In this document: positions 18,271 to 28,051 of the stretch, one piece after another
How the letters are laid out: the number at the start of each line of letters is the position of its first letter
Numbering within the stretch: the stretch's first letter is position 1
Assembly (NCBI RefSeq): GCF_025397995.1
Contig: NZ_CP104550.1
Location: 1,144,001-1,208,000 of the forward strand
Direction: 5' to 3'
DNA length: 64,000 nucleotides
Source: Methanothermobacter wolfeii
Lineage (GTDB): Archaea; Methanobacteriota; Methanobacteria; Methanobacteriales; Methanothermobacteraceae
Translations under genes and position numbers: made by a program
The notes under the pieces: generated by a model
Database searches by the model: none
What the model saw: the letters and a program-made list of their open reading frames with translations, nothing else
What the model was told of the DNA's origin: nothing

Positions 18271-19944
18271 ATAAAAGCACTGAAGGCAGCTGCCATGCTC
18301 ATTGCATTCATCTTTCTGGTTTCTCCGGCATCTGCAGCTGTATTCGTAACCGACCCATCCCATGCAATCATAACGGCTCCCGCAGCAGCCCATACAGGCA
18401 GCCCCCTTGTTTTAAGCAGTTACACTCCTGAGAAGTCCGTGCAGAAGCACCTGAAGGGGAAGGACGTGGTCGTTGTCGGTGACCTTAAGATTAAAGGCAC
18501 AAGGATACCTGCAAGGACATCATCCCTTGCAGTTTACTGGAAGAAAAGCAATGTGGTGGTCCTTGGAACCGGGAATGAAGTTTCAGCGGCATACATTGCC
18601 ATCAGAAATGATGCCCCTCTGCTTGTAACCGGGAAGACCATGCCATCAGCAACCAGGACCCAGATAAAGCGTCTGAAGCCATCCAGGATAATCGTCTGCG
18701 CCCCCGAGTCCAGGGTGCCTGCATCATCCCTCAGGGGACTTGGAGTTCCCTGGCAGAGGGTCTGGTATGGCAGCGACTCAGCAACCCTCAGGGCCCTTCA
18801 GAGGGACTCTAAAACCGTTGTCACCGCTCCAGGACCCCTCCTCCCGGTTGCAATGACACTCTGGAAGAATGCAACCTTCAGGTTATCGGACACCGTTACC
18901 GTAAACGGCACAGCTCTCTGGTCATCCTCAAGGCAGACCACATCCGTTATAATGAACCGTTACGCCTCAGGGGACCCTGAGAAAATCTATATAAGCTCAG
19001 ACAACCTGAACGGTGTTAATGGAAAATCCTTCATGGAGGCCATCAAGAGGGAGATAGGGGGTTCAGCGACGGTTATCCTTGACCAGAAATCACCGGCACC
19101 AGGGGAAGCGGATAGGGCCATAAAGAATGCTCCTCCAGGGTCCCTTGCGGTCTACATAGCCGCAGCATGTGCCGGTACAATGCACAGCACCATATCAGGT
19201 ATAAAGACCGGTTACCTGAGGTCATATGCCTCAGACCTTGATGGTGTTGTATACGTGAACTATGGAAGCCTTAACCTTGCCTCAACCGGTTACCTTGCCA
19301 GGGCCTGGGACGACAACTTCTCAAATGTTTACTTTGCAGGTATCAACAACCCTGCCAGGTACCTCCAGGATGCCGGCATACTGCTGATTGAACCGAAAAC
19401 CGTTGCCCAGGACCAGAGACCACGTATGATTGCAGGTAAACTCATAGATTACGCCTATTCTGCAGATGGAGAGCATCTGAGGAGCCTTAACTCATCAGGA
19501 TACGTGGCAAGGCATGAGGTAGACCCCACAGGCCTCTCATGTGACGCAAGGCGCATAGTGAACGGGACTAAACCCCTGATGAAGAGAGAGGAATGGGTTT
19601 ATCTTTCATCGCAGTACATCGCAGGGCTGCCCATAAAGAGGAACACCACCACAATATCCGACGCCCCGGGAAGCATGGAGAGCACCTATACAGGGACACT
19701 GTCAAGGTCAGAGTACCGTGACGTGGCAAGGAGGGTCTATGAGTTTGCAAGGACCAACAGGAGACTTCCATCATACGTCCAGGTGGGGGATAAAAGGCTC
19801 AGCAGGGATGACTACACCCTCATCTTCGCGGAGATAATACAGAACCACACAGAAAGGAGCAAAATGGTGTTCCCATCATCCGTGAAGATGGGTGAAAGCC
19901 TCATCGACAGGGCCCTTGATTTCATCAGGGACATCTTCACATAA
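18271..19944 (+). CDS. Secreted cell-wall-binding protein with PMBR-like repeat
   Basis: Large exported protein of about 550 residues. A signal peptide ends at FLVSPASAA. The N-terminal half has Rossmann-like segments (VVVVGDLKIKG, VVVLGTGNEVSAAYIA, APLLVTGKTMP) resembling cell-wall-binding repeat 2. Near the C-terminus, YRDVARRVYEFARTNRRLP and YVQVGDKRLSRDDYTLIFA match the pseudomurein-binding repeat pattern, so the protein probably sits on the pseudomurein wall. The ATG at 18295 lacks both a ribosome site and a charged n-region. An ATA at 18271, just after AGGAGAGTGAT, would restore a Lys-containing leader (IKALKAAAML), so this unusual start is proposed. Confidence 0.6.
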   Translation: MKALKAAAMLIAFIFLVSPASAAVFVTDPSHAIITAPAAAHTGSPLVLSSYTPEKSVQKHLKGKDVVVVGDLKIKGTRIPARTSSLAVYWKKSNVVVLGTGNEVSAAYIAIRNDAPLLVTGKTMPSATRTQIKRLKPSRIIVCAPESRVPASSLRGLGVPWQRVWYGSDSATLRALQRDSKTVVTAPGPLLPVAMTLWKNATFRLSDTVTVNGTALWSSSRQTTSVIMNRYASGDPEKIYISSDNLNGVNGKSFMEAIKREIGGSATVILDQKSPAPGEADRAIKNAPPGSLAVYIAAACAGTMHSTISGIKTGYLRSYASDLDGVVYVNYGSLNLASTGYLARAWDDNFSNVYFAGINNPARYLQDAGILLIEPKTVAQDQRPRMIAGKLIDYAYSADGEHLRSLNSSGYVARHEVDPTGLSCDARRIVNGTKPLMKREEWVYLSSQYIAGLPIKRNTTTISDAPGSMESTYTGTLSRSEYRDVARRVYEFARTNRRLPSYVQVGDKRLSRDDYTLIFAEIIQNHTERSKMVFPSSVKMGESLIDRALDFIRDIFT

Positions 19945-19995
19945 TTTATTTTTTCATGGTTAACACCAAATAGGGACCCCATGACTCAAAAAAGA

Positions 19996-20079
19996 GTTTA
20001 AATTATCCTGTTATACTTCAGGAACTAATCCGCCTCCCGTCACCATCATGTTTAAATTATCCTGTTATACTTCAGAAAC
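19996..20079. repeat. Duplicated 3' end of the deacylase gene
   Basis: Positions 20050-20079 encode the last residues (FLKYNRII and stop) of the minus-strand gene. The same 30 nt recur at 19996-20025 with a single change, which is synonymous in the original frame. The copies are 54 nt apart and separated by 24 nt. The outer copy is non-coding spacer. Confidence 0.9.
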
Positions 20080-20846
20080 CCTATCATCTGGCTGTAGGAT
20101 TTCGCAACGGTGGTTGATGATGCATAGCCATGGGGTGATCTGACCTCAGCGGTCACTGCAGGTATCCCCTGGAGGTTGCAGACATCCTCAAGGGCCCCTG
20201 GATAGTCCCTGCCTGCAAACTGTGACGGTATGAGTGCTGAAGCACTGTAGCGGCTCATATAGGATGCCATGGTGTAGCTTTCATATGTTGGTCTCCTCGT
20301 GCAGAGGATGGATGTCCGGCCGGGTACGCCTCCGGGCCTTGTTGAGTGGAAGTCCCCCACAGCCTTCACGTTCCTCTCACGTGCAATCTGGACTATCCTG
20401 CCTGTGGGTGTGCCCGGGATATTGGCTATGCTGTTGGGGTTTTTGCCATTCCAGTACCTGTAACTCCTTGCAGTGGATGATGGTATCAGGAAGGGGACAA
20501 CGTAGACTGTGCCGTTGATCTTCCTGCCCGAAAGGTAATTTATAAGTTTAACCGCAGCGATTGATGCAGGGAGCTCGTTACCGTGGACCCCTGCAACAAT
20601 TATAACCTTTCTTCCGCTGCCATTACCAAACACGAACATGGGGGTTCCCTTCCTGGCCTCCTGGAAGACCTGGGATGTTAACGAAGTCTTCGGGGAATAC
20701 TTTTTGACATAATAGTTCCTTGCCACATCTCCCCCGGTACCCGTGTATATTATCTCTGTCTGGAGGGCCGCTGCAAGCTGTACATTTGAAAAAAGCATTA
20801 TGAGTGCAAAGGCCAGCGTTAAGGGTTTTAAAATTTTCCATTTCAT
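20052..20846 (-). CDS. Secreted M14/AstE-like zinc deacylase
   Basis: The 264-residue exported protein has a signal peptide (MKWKILKPLTLAFALIMLFS then AALQ). The domain matches the succinylglutamate desuccinylase/aspartoacylase branch of M14: VAGVHGNELPASIAAVKLI holds the HxxE zinc ligands, VGDFHSTRPGG the second histidine, and AEVRSPHG the catalytic Glu. The ATG at 20846 has GGTGA 5 nt upstream. A role in trimming pseudomurein peptides is possible but unproven. Its 3' end is duplicated in the downstream spacer. Confidence 0.65.
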   Translation of the reverse strand: MKWKILKPLTLAFALIMLFSNVQLAAALQTEIIYTGTGGDVARNYYVKKYSPKTSLTSQVFQEARKGTPMFVFGNGSGRKVIIVAGVHGNELPASIAAVKLINYLSGRKINGTVYVVPFLIPSSTARSYRYWNGKNPNSIANIPGTPTGRIVQIARERNVKAVGDFHSTRPGGVPGRTSILCTRRPTYESYTMASYMSRYSASALIPSQFAGRDYPGALEDVCNLQGIPAVTAEVRSPHGYASSTTVAKSYSQMIGFLKYNRII

Positions 20847-20970
20847 CCTTTCACCTTATATATCCTCTATTTTTTATCAAACTTATAATCTTTGATGCTG
20901 GTCTGGCAGTGTCCCCTGCTGGATGAAATGGAGTGTTGGGGATCCAATTTTGATGATGCCCCATAAAAAA

Positions 20971-22146
20971 CTAATCTGATGAAATATGGCGTGCAAGTCG
21001 CCTTGCAAGTGCCATTATTGTAAGTATCGGGGGCGCGCCAGGTGCCTCGGGTAGAACGCTCGCATCAGCCACAAAGAGGCCTTGCAGAGAAGTTTCAAGG
21101 TTCTCATCCACAACACGGCCTATGGGTGCTGTTCCACCGGGGTGGGCGCCCCTTGGATGTGTTGACCTCAGTGTGTCCGGCCTTACACCTGCAGCAACAA
21201 GGACTGAACCTGCAAGGGCAGCCCCCTCAGAGAGGTGCTTCACATCGGCTTCAGTGTGGTGTTTCACCACCCTGTCTGGTTCAACACGGCCAGAGGCCTC
21301 ATCCGCGATCTTGACCATCAGGCCAAGAACGCTCCTCTTCATCTCCCCAGGGAAGAGGAGGGTTGAGAAGTGGGGTGATAATATGAAGTCCTCCATTTCA
21401 ATGAGGGCAGCCATCTGCAGCTCATCACAGAACCCCACATCATCAAGGAGGCCCCCCACGGTTATGAATGTGTCCATGAAGAATGTTTTACCTGCACCTA
21501 TACCTGCCCCCATAAGGAGCCGTGGTGTTTCAATTGCCCCGGCTGCCAGAATAACCCTTTCATCATAGAAACTGCCCCCTGATGTCGTAACGCCCCTTAC
21601 GGCACCATCCTCAACTATAATACCAGTTACTTCAGTCCCTGTGACAAGTTCAGCCCCATGCTCCACTGCCTCAACAATGAACTCCCTCGCCGACCACTTG
21701 GCACTCCTGGGACAGCCGAAGGAACATTTACCACAGGGTTTACATTCGGATGGCCTTATGAATTTGGGCATCCTCCTTACCCTGATGCCCATTGACTCCG
21801 CAGCATCCATGATTAGCCTTGTGCCTCTACCGATATGGGTTTCGGGCAGCTCAGACACCCCCAGTTCCCCTTCAAGGGCGTCAAGGTCCCTGCTGATATC
21901 AACACCATAGTCCTTGAGGCGGTCTTCAAGTACCCTTACAGCGTTTCCGGCGGCGACAAGGGTTGATCCGCCAACACAGCTTGTGCTCAGGAGGTCTGGG
22001 GTTCCTGTACTTTCATCGTAGCACCTGAAGGCGTCCCTATCCTCAATGCATGGACCCCTTTCAATGACCGTTACATCAAAGCCCCTGAATGCAAGTTCCC
22101 TGGCTGCTGTTGCACCCGCAGCACCCGAGCCAACTATTAAAACCAT
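20971..22146 (-). CDS. GMC-type FAD oxidoreductase with Cys cluster
   Basis: FAD-dependent oxidoreductase of 391 residues. The dinucleotide loop is LIVGSGAAGATAARELAFRG; the GMC second motif appears as SCVGGSTLVAAGNAV, and the C-terminal FAD region as LFVADASVLPEAPGAPPILT. CKPCGKCSFGCPRSAKW (around 136-152) has four closely spaced cysteines that could hold an iron-sulfur cluster. The length is short for GMC alcohol oxidases, so the substrate-binding cap is reduced. It lies 40 nt after the NIL-ferredoxin gene on the same strand, suggesting a redox link. Substrate unknown. Confidence 0.7.
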   Translation of the reverse strand: MVLIVGSGAAGATAARELAFRGFDVTVIERGPCIEDRDAFRCYDESTGTPDLLSTSCVGGSTLVAAGNAVRVLEDRLKDYGVDISRDLDALEGELGVSELPETHIGRGTRLIMDAAESMGIRVRRMPKFIRPSECKPCGKCSFGCPRSAKWSAREFIVEAVEHGAELVTGTEVTGIIVEDGAVRGVTTSGGSFYDERVILAAGAIETPRLLMGAGIGAGKTFFMDTFITVGGLLDDVGFCDELQMAALIEMEDFILSPHFSTLLFPGEMKRSVLGLMVKIADEASGRVEPDRVVKHHTEADVKHLSEGAALAGSVLVAAGVRPDTLRSTHPRGAHPGGTAPIGRVVDENLETSLQGLFVADASVLPEAPGAPPILTIMALARRLARHISSD

Positions 22147-22186
22147 TCAGCATTCCCCGGTCCAGAAATAAAAAAATGTTACGAAT

Positions 22187-22573
22187 TTATTCAAAGAGCA
22201 TTATGGCCTTTGTTGGACATGAGTTCACGCAGAAACTGCAGCCGATGCATTTCTGGTCATCGATTTTCACTTCCCAGTCGTCCTCCATGCATATGGCGTT
22301 TACAGGGCACAGTGAGAGGCATGCACCGCAGTCCACACATTTATCCCTGTCCTTCTTAACAACCCTCATGGCGGGCTGTACTTCGATTCCAGCCTCCTCT
22401 ATAAATTTGATCCCCTTTCCCTCATCAGGGCCGCTGATCTCAACCAGCATCTTACCTCCCCGGGGTGTGATGTTGGCCCTGAGGATGTTGAAGTCAATGT
22501 CATACTTCTTTATGGCCTCTGAGATTATTGACTTGTTAACAATCCTCGGTGAGAATTTAAGCCATGCCTTCAT
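22187..22573 (-). CDS. NIL-domain ferredoxin, homocysteine synthesis partner
   Basis: The 128-residue protein has an N-terminal NIL (ACT-like) domain and a C-terminal 2[4Fe-4S] ferredoxin domain, [17 protein letters not shown] and [16 protein letters not shown]. In Methanosarcina the homologous pair MA1821-MA1822 converts aspartate semialdehyde to homocysteine using sulfide; this is the MA1822-like partner. Its start overlaps the upstream DUF39 stop by 4 nt (ATGA), so the two are co-translated. It probably supplies electrons or sulfur chemistry to that enzyme. Confidence 0.82.
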   Translation of the reverse strand: MKAWLKFSPRIVNKSIISEAIKKYDIDFNILRANITPRGGKMLVEISGPDEGKGIKFIEEAGIEVQPAMRVVKKDRDKCVDCGACLSLCPVNAICMEDDWEVKIDDQKCIGCSFCVNSCPTKAIMLFE

Positions 22574-24117
22574 ATTGACTCTCCCCTGTTCTCTATCTTT
22601 CCAATAAGCCTTGATATATCCTCGGCTGTTACTATTCCCTTAACACGGTTCTCTTCATCAACTATTGGCAGACCTGAGATGTTATATTTATCTATCCTCC
22701 GCGCCACGACATCAACGGGTTCATTTTCCCCTGCCACGATTACCTTGCGGGTCATCACATCCCTAAGCCTTGTTTTGCCCCTTGCAACCGCGTCTGCAAT
22801 GTCCCAGGATGTCACTATACCCTTCAGGATACCCTCACTGTCAACGACGGGTATGTGGTTGATGTTGTTTTCAACCATCTTCCTCGCCACGCCCTTGAGT
22901 CTGTCATCCTCGTGTGTTATTATGACGGGCTTGCTTTCAAGTTCCCTCACCATAATGGATGGCTTTCTTATCTCAAGGGGCTTTGTGGAGCATCCCCTTG
23001 ATGGTATGTTCTCAACGGGCTCGGTGAGGAGGAACTCGCCCCTCTCAATCCATGACTTAAGTTCCTCTGCAATTTCATGGGCCTTCCTGATTGATGACAG
23101 TGGGGATGTTGGAACCTCCACGCCGTTTATCTCTATCTTACCGGTCTTGAGTTCCCTGTAATTGGTCTCCATGACAACCGGCCTGGACCTCCTGGGGACG
23201 CCGTAGTCAATAACCCTGCAGACTATATCCTCATCTGAGATTCCTGTTGCAGCGGCTATGTCCTCATTGAGTACCGGTATGGGGATCCCTGCACCGACGT
23301 AGAGCGTCGGCCCGTACCTTGGCATTGTGGCTCCACGCACATATTCAGGGTCCATCTCCTTCATGTTACCCTTGAGCATGAGTGTGCCTGATGCCGAGAC
23401 CGGTACACCGTTCCTCCTGTCCCCCACCGTTGAGTGCTGGGTGCCCTCACCCACCACGTAACCCTGGGCGCCGCAGAGGAAAATCCTGGTCCCTGTACCT
23501 ATGGTCTGGAAGTAGGGATCGTTTATCAGAGGGCTAAGTTCACCTGCGCTTGAATAGGTCACGTTTCCATAATTTGGAAGAAGGGTCCCCATGTAGGTGT
23601 GGAGGGTCTCGGGTGTGGAGTTAACCGCAACAGCATAGTTCTGATAGCAGTTCCTTGGGTTGACCATGACCGCCTGGTTGATGGTGTCTAGACTTATAAG
23701 TGTCTCAACATTCTTCAGGGGGTAGCAGTCTGTACCGTAGGCCTCTGCAACCAGTTCAACCTCCCTGCCCCTTATGAGGTCCTCTATTACGTGTGCTCCC
23801 CCATAATCCAGTCCCAGTTCAGGGTCGCGGTTTGGCTGTGCGGCGCCGAGGTATGCGTCCACTGCAGCAAGACCAGAGTAGGCCTCAACACCATTGAGGT
23901 ATGTCCTGGTCATCTTTATGGGTGGATCCGAATGTCCGAAGTTGAGGAAAGCACCTGATGAACACATAGCACCAAATGTACCTGTTGTAACAACATCCAC
24001 TTCATCTGCAGCATCCTTAGGACCGTTCTCGGCCACTATCCGGGTCATCTCTGCCGCAGTTACAACCACAGCATCTCCGTCCCTGATCTTCTGGTTTATC
24101 TCCTCAATTGTCTTCAA
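22570..24117 (-). CDS. L-aspartate semialdehyde sulfurtransferase (DUF39) with CBS pair
   Basis: COG1900/DUF39 enzyme fused to two C-terminal CBS domains, 515 residues. The catalytic part carries SCVGA-like cysteine stretches such as [35 protein letters not shown] and [13 protein letters not shown]. The CBS repeats are at about 390-510 ([36 protein letters not shown]) and suggest control by S-adenosylmethionine or adenine nucleotides. The family makes homocysteine from aspartate semialdehyde. The TTG at 24117 follows GTGAT by 4 nt; a GTG at 24126 is the alternative. A TATA-like element lies near 24162-24170 on the minus strand. Confidence 0.82.
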   Translation of the reverse strand: MKTIEEINQKIRDGDAVVVTAAEMTRIVAENGPKDAADEVDVVTTGTFGAMCSSGAFLNFGHSDPPIKMTRTYLNGVEAYSGLAAVDAYLGAAQPNRDPELGLDYGGAHVIEDLIRGREVELVAEAYGTDCYPLKNVETLISLDTINQAVMVNPRNCYQNYAVAVNSTPETLHTYMGTLLPNYGNVTYSSAGELSPLINDPYFQTIGTGTRIFLCGAQGYVVGEGTQHSTVGDRRNGVPVSASGTLMLKGNMKEMDPEYVRGATMPRYGPTLYVGAGIPIPVLNEDIAAATGISDEDIVCRVIDYGVPRRSRPVVMETNYRELKTGKIEINGVEVPTSPLSSIRKAHEIAEELKSWIERGEFLLTEPVENIPSRGCSTKPLEIRKPSIMVRELESKPVIITHEDDRLKGVARKMVENNINHIPVVDSEGILKGIVTSWDIADAVARGKTRLRDVMTRKVIVAGENEPVDVVARRIDKYNISGLPIVDEENRVKGIVTAEDISRLIGKIENRGESI

Positions 24118-24381
24118 TACAATCACATCCGGTGCTATCTGTAATCATAAAATACTGGTTAGATAGTATATAAATGTTTATTATAAAAAGGTTATTGTAA
24201 GCAACCGCGAGAATTGCAAAAACCATCGAACTGCCATAAGGCTGGCAGAATCACCGCAGAAACATGGAAGCAAGAGAATGACGAAACCAGAAAAAATGCA
24301 TATCATTACCATACCATGCAAAAGAATCATAAGTCTGGGTGAACAGATAATTCAAGAGAAACGTGTGAAGGCTGATGGGAA

Positions 24382-25749
24382 ATGGAACTCGACATTGATA
24401 AACTTGCAGGTATAATCAAGAGTATAGATGAAAGCGCGGAATACGTTGATATAAGGGCAGGGTATTCAAGTACAAACTCGATTCTCCTGAAGGACGGCAA
24501 ACTCCAGGAGGTTAAATCAGGTTCAGACACAGGATTCAGGATCCGTGTACTTAAAAACGGTTCATGGGGCTTTGCATTCACGGATGAACCTGGAAGAATT
24601 GATGAGATGGCAGAGAGGGCTCTTAAAATGGCCGGATCCCTCAGTGGGGATGTGGAGGTGGGATCCCTGGGACCCGAAGTGGATGAGACATCAGTCAAAA
24701 CCCTTAAGGCCCCATCAGAAGTTTCTGCTGAAGAGAAGAGGGACATTGTATTTGAAGCGCATCAGGCAGCATCCATTGATGGTGTGGTGAGCACCACCGT
24801 CAGCTACGTTGACCTTGAGAGCTCAGCGGTGTTCCTGAACTCTGAGGGTTCATGTATTGAAACCGGTGATGTTAAGGTCGCCCTCTTCCTCAACGCGGTT
24901 GCCTCCGACGGCACCGGAATACAGTTCGGTCACGGTAGCTGCGGAGGCACCGGGGGCTTCGAAATCCTTGAGGCTGAGGATATTGAAAAATTCGGTAGAA
25001 GGGTTGGTGAAAAGGCTGTCCGGCTTCTATCTGCAAGTTCACCCCCATCAGGGCGCTTCAATGTAATCACGGACCCGGAACTAACCGGGGTCCTTGTACA
25101 CGAGGCCCTAGGACATGCTGCCGAGGCAGACCTCATACTGCAGGGTGACTCCATCCTTGAGGGGAGGCTTGGAGATCATGTTGCCTCCGAGGAGGTTACG
25201 GTGGTGGATGACCCTACCATGGATGGGTTTGGAAGCTACACCTATGACGCTGAGGGTGTCAGGGCCTCAAGGACCGTCCTTGTGGAGGACGGCATCCTCA
25301 AATCACTCCTGAATTCAAGGGAGACCTCCTTTAAACTGGGACTTGAACCCTCAGGTAATGCCCGTTCATCCATAGCCGATCAGCCCATCGTCAGAATGAG
25401 CAACACATACCTTGAACCCGGCGAATTATCCTTTGAGGAACTCATCGAAGACATGAAGAGCGGGGTCTACCTTAGGGGTTCGCGTGGAGGTCAGGTCGAC
25501 ACCGGTAAGGGGATATTCCAGTTCAATGCAGCTGAATCCTTCAGGATAGAGGATGGTGAAGTCAGGGAACCTCTGAAGGATGTTTCACTCTCAGGAAACG
25601 TCCTTGAGACCCTCAAAAACATCGATGGTGTTGGATCCGACTTTAAACTTGGAATCGGATTCTGCGGTAAATCAGGGCAGAGTGTGCCCGTTGGTGATGG
25701 CGGCCCCCACGTAAGGATCATGAATGCCATGGTTGGCGGGACAGGCTAG
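24382..25749 (+). CDS. tldD: TldD-type metalloprotease
   Basis: Zinc metalloprotease of the TldD/PmbA family, 455 residues. The zinc motif HEALGH lies in LVHEALGHAAEADLI (HExxxH), which marks the catalytic TldD rather than the inactive TldE subunit. The C-terminal block SRGGQVDTGKGIFQFNA and GFCGKSGQSVPVGDGGPH is typical. In bacteria TldD works with TldE on peptide maturation; no partner is adjacent here. The start ATG lacks a strong ribosome site. Confidence 0.9.
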   Translation: MELDIDKLAGIIKSIDESAEYVDIRAGYSSTNSILLKDGKLQEVKSGSDTGFRIRVLKNGSWGFAFTDEPGRIDEMAERALKMAGSLSGDVEVGSLGPEVDETSVKTLKAPSEVSAEEKRDIVFEAHQAASIDGVVSTTVSYVDLESSAVFLNSEGSCIETGDVKVALFLNAVASDGTGIQFGHGSCGGTGGFEILEAEDIEKFGRRVGEKAVRLLSASSPPSGRFNVITDPELTGVLVHEALGHAAEADLILQGDSILEGRLGDHVASEEVTVVDDPTMDGFGSYTYDAEGVRASRTVLVEDGILKSLLNSRETSFKLGLEPSGNARSSIADQPIVRMSNTYLEPGELSFEELIEDMKSGVYLRGSRGGQVDTGKGIFQFNAAESFRIEDGEVREPLKDVSLSGNVLETLKNIDGVGSDFKLGIGFCGKSGQSVPVGDGGPHVRIMNAMVGGTG

Positions 25750-25858
25750 GTTCACCGGTTCGATCATTAACGTGGTCTCTGGAAGTTCATGTTCAGCCGC
25801 ACCCTCTCCATGCGCACCCTGCTCCCTTGAAGGATAATCACCAGATGCAGGTGTCTCC

Positions 25859-26428
25859 ATGATTTCAGAAGAGGATGGTAAATTACTGGTAAAAATTGCA
25901 AGAAGAGCCATTGAAGAACACTTAAAGGGTTCCGAGAAGTTTGAGCTGGATGAAGACATCCCTGAAACCCTGATGGAGAAGAGGGGTGTCTTCGTGACCC
26001 TTGAAAAAAATGGGGCTCTTAGGGGGTGTATAGGTTACCCTGAACCCGTGAAGCCACTTATAGAGGCACTGATAGACGCCGCCATCTCAGCCGCCACCAG
26101 GGACCCCAGATTCCCTCCGGTTGAACCAGAGGAACTTGAGGACATAACCGTTGAGGTCAGTGTGCTCACCGTGCCCGAACCCCTTGAGGTTGAAAGGCCC
26201 TCTGATTACCCTGAACATATAAGGGTGGGTGTTGATGGACTGATAGTTGAAAGGGGATGGGCCCGCGGACTCCTCCTCCCCCAGGTTGCCCCTGAATGGG
26301 GATGGGATGCTGAGGAGTTCCTCTGCAACACATGCATGAAGGCGGGGCTACCCCCTGACTGCTTCTATGACCCTGAAACAAGAGTTTACAGGTTCCAGGC
26401 TCAGATATTCAATGAAGAGGAAAATTAA
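25859..26428 (+). CDS. AMMECR1-domain protein
   Basis: The 189-residue protein has the conserved AMMECR1 signature LRGCIGYP (about 55-62), with GVFVTLEKNGAL before it, RDPRFPPVEPEEL, and LLLPQVAPEWGWDAEEFL later. The family occurs across archaea and eukaryotes and has no settled biochemical role. AGGTGTC precedes the ATG. It stands between tldD and the Nog1-like GTPase on the plus strand. Confidence 0.9.
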   Translation: MISEEDGKLLVKIARRAIEEHLKGSEKFELDEDIPETLMEKRGVFVTLEKNGALRGCIGYPEPVKPLIEALIDAAISAATRDPRFPPVEPEELEDITVEVSVLTVPEPLEVERPSDYPEHIRVGVDGLIVERGWARGLLLPQVAPEWGWDAEEFLCNTCMKAGLPPDCFYDPETRVYRFQAQIFNEEEN

Positions 26429-26492
26429 AGCATTGTAATAAAGATCTTATCCCTGAAGATACTTATCAGTTAACAGGAAGCGTGATTGATTT

Positions 26493-27482
26493 ATGATAAT
26501 ACCAACAGTTCCAACAACAGATGAACTCCTTGATAAGGGATTCAGGAGGGCCAGGAAGGCCGCCTCCCTCAAGAGAAGTTCAAAGATACCAGGCCAGAAG
26601 AAGGCCAAGGTGATTGAATCAACCCGTGTTCAGACGGCCTGTCAGGTTATACGGGACCGTCTGAATATGATCATCAAGAGAATACCGGATATAGAATCCC
26701 TGCCAGAATTCTACCAGGACTACATTGACGTCACCGTCGGTGTGGATGAACTTAAAAAATCCCTCGGAGCCCTTAACTGGGCTGCTGGAATTTTAAATCA
26801 GCTTGAAGCAGATTACATGGCACGTATAAAGCGTTCGAAGCCTTCTGATGCTGCCCAGCTGAGGAGGGAGGCCTTTGGAAGGATATCATCGGTTGTGAAG
26901 AGGATTGAGGGTGACCTTGACTTCCTTGACTTTGCAAAGAACAGGCTCAGGAATATGCCAACCGTTGATTTCGATGCCTTCACCGTGGTTATTGCCGGGT
27001 TCCCCAATGTTGGTAAGTCCACCCTCCTCAGGACCCTGACGGGTGCCGAGCCAGAGGTTGCGGATTACCCCTTCACAACCAAGGGTATACAGATAGGCCA
27101 CCTTGAGAGGAAATGGAGGAAGATCCAGGTCATCGACACTCCGGGACTCCTTGACCGCCCTGTTGAGGATATGAACAATATTGAACTCCAGGCCATGGTC
27201 GCCCTTGAAAACATAGCCGATGTGATACTCTTCATCTTCGATGCATCCGAAACCTGCGGCTACTCACTTGAGAGTCAGTACAGCCTCTACCTTGGGATAA
27301 GGAGTGTCTTTGATATTCCTGTGGTGACGGTTTTCAACAAGATGGACCTTGCAGAAAATGTTAAGTATCTGGAGGAATATATTAATAAAGTTGAAGATCC
27401 GCTGATGGTTTCTGCGTTCCAGGGCAGAGGGGTCTCCAGGATAATTGAAAGATTGGAGGGTTTGTATGAAGAAGAAACTTGA
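26493..27482 (+). CDS. Nog1-like GTPase
   Basis: GTP-binding protein of 329 residues related to the nucleolar Nog1 ribosome-assembly GTPase. An N-terminal helical Nog1 domain (to about 160) precedes G1 [10 protein letters not shown]3 [10 protein letters not shown]4 NKMD and G5 SAFQG. The ATG at 26493 has GTGATT 5 nt upstream. Role in large-subunit assembly is inferred from the family. The hsp20 gene starts within its last codons. Confidence 0.88.
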   Translation: MIIPTVPTTDELLDKGFRRARKAASLKRSSKIPGQKKAKVIESTRVQTACQVIRDRLNMIIKRIPDIESLPEFYQDYIDVTVGVDELKKSLGALNWAAGILNQLEADYMARIKRSKPSDAAQLRREAFGRISSVVKRIEGDLDFLDFAKNRLRNMPTVDFDAFTVVIAGFPNVGKSTLLRTLTGAEPEVADYPFTTKGIQIGHLERKWRKIQVIDTPGLLDRPVEDMNNIELQAMVALENIADVILFIFDASETCGYSLESQYSLYLGIRSVFDIPVVTVFNKMDLAENVKYLEEYINKVEDPLMVSAFQGRGVSRIIERLEGLYEEET

Positions 27483-27933
27483 AAAGCCAATGACCATGCT
27501 GGAGAAAAGAAGGCTGATGGCTGAGAAGATGATAGATGAGATGATAAGCAACATGAAGGAGATGCAGAAGGAGTTTGAGAAGAAGATCTCCGAGTACACC
27601 GAGACAATACCAGAGAAACTGAGCATGGACGTCATGGAAACAGATGACACCATAATCATTAAAACAGATCTGCCGGGTGTTAAAAAGGAGGACATAAACA
27701 TAGAGCTCACAGAGGACTCAATATCAATATCAGCCGTCTTCGAAGAGGAAGTTGAAGTCGAAGAGGCAAACTTTGTCAGGAAGGAACGGAAGTACGGTGA
27801 AGCAAGAAGGGAGATGAGGCTGCCTGAAAAGATCAGGGTCGAGGATGCCAGAGCCAAATTTGAGAACGGTGTCCTTACCGTGGAACTCCCGAAGGTTGAG
27901 GTCAAAAAGAAACAGACCCTCAAGGTGGAATAA
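27466..27933 (+). CDS. Small heat-shock protein Hsp20
   Basis: Alpha-crystallin-type chaperone of 155 residues. An N-terminal Met/Glu/Lys-rich helical segment precedes the HSP20 domain [20 protein letters not shown] and [15 protein letters not shown] (the conserved A-x-x-x-n-GVL motif). The ATG at 27466 follows GGAGGG by 7 nt and overlaps the Nog1-like gene by 17 nt; the longer frame from 27445 has no ribosome site. Coupled expression with the GTPase is likely. Confidence 0.92.
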   Translation: MKKKLEKPMTMLEKRRLMAEKMIDEMISNMKEMQKEFEKKISEYTETIPEKLSMDVMETDDTIIIKTDLPGVKKEDINIELTEDSISISAVFEEEVEVEEANFVRKERKYGEARREMRLPEKIRVEDARAKFENGVLTVELPKVEVKKKQTLKVE

Positions 27934-27939
27934 ACCCAC

Positions 27940-27965
27940 CCTTTAATTTTAGATTTTTCATTCAG
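27940..27965 (+). terminator. T-rich terminator after hsp20
   Basis: CTTTAATTTTAGATTTTTC follows the hsp20 stop by a few bases. Oligo-T tracts on the coding strand are the usual archaeal termination signal. The spacer to the convergent SIS gene is T-rich throughout. Confidence 0.45.
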
Positions 27966-28051
27966 TCATTTCCCGTCTTTTCACTCTCCATGTATCTCTT
28001 ATTCTTTTATTACTGCTTTTTTCATAAAAATCGTTGGAAAGGGGGCAGCTA

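Noticed and set aside
22089-22607. 172-codon plus-strand frame
   Set aside because: Antisense to the NIL-ferredoxin gene; composition is that of a complementary shadow.
24231-24248. CTGCC/GGCAG inverted repeat before tldD
   Set aside because: Arms are only 5 bp with no TATA or start nearby; too weak to call.
27264-27923. 219-codon Ser/Phe-rich minus-strand frame
   Set aside because: Shadow of the hsp20 and Nog1-like genes; Ser and Phe richness comes from reading Lys/Glu codons backwards.
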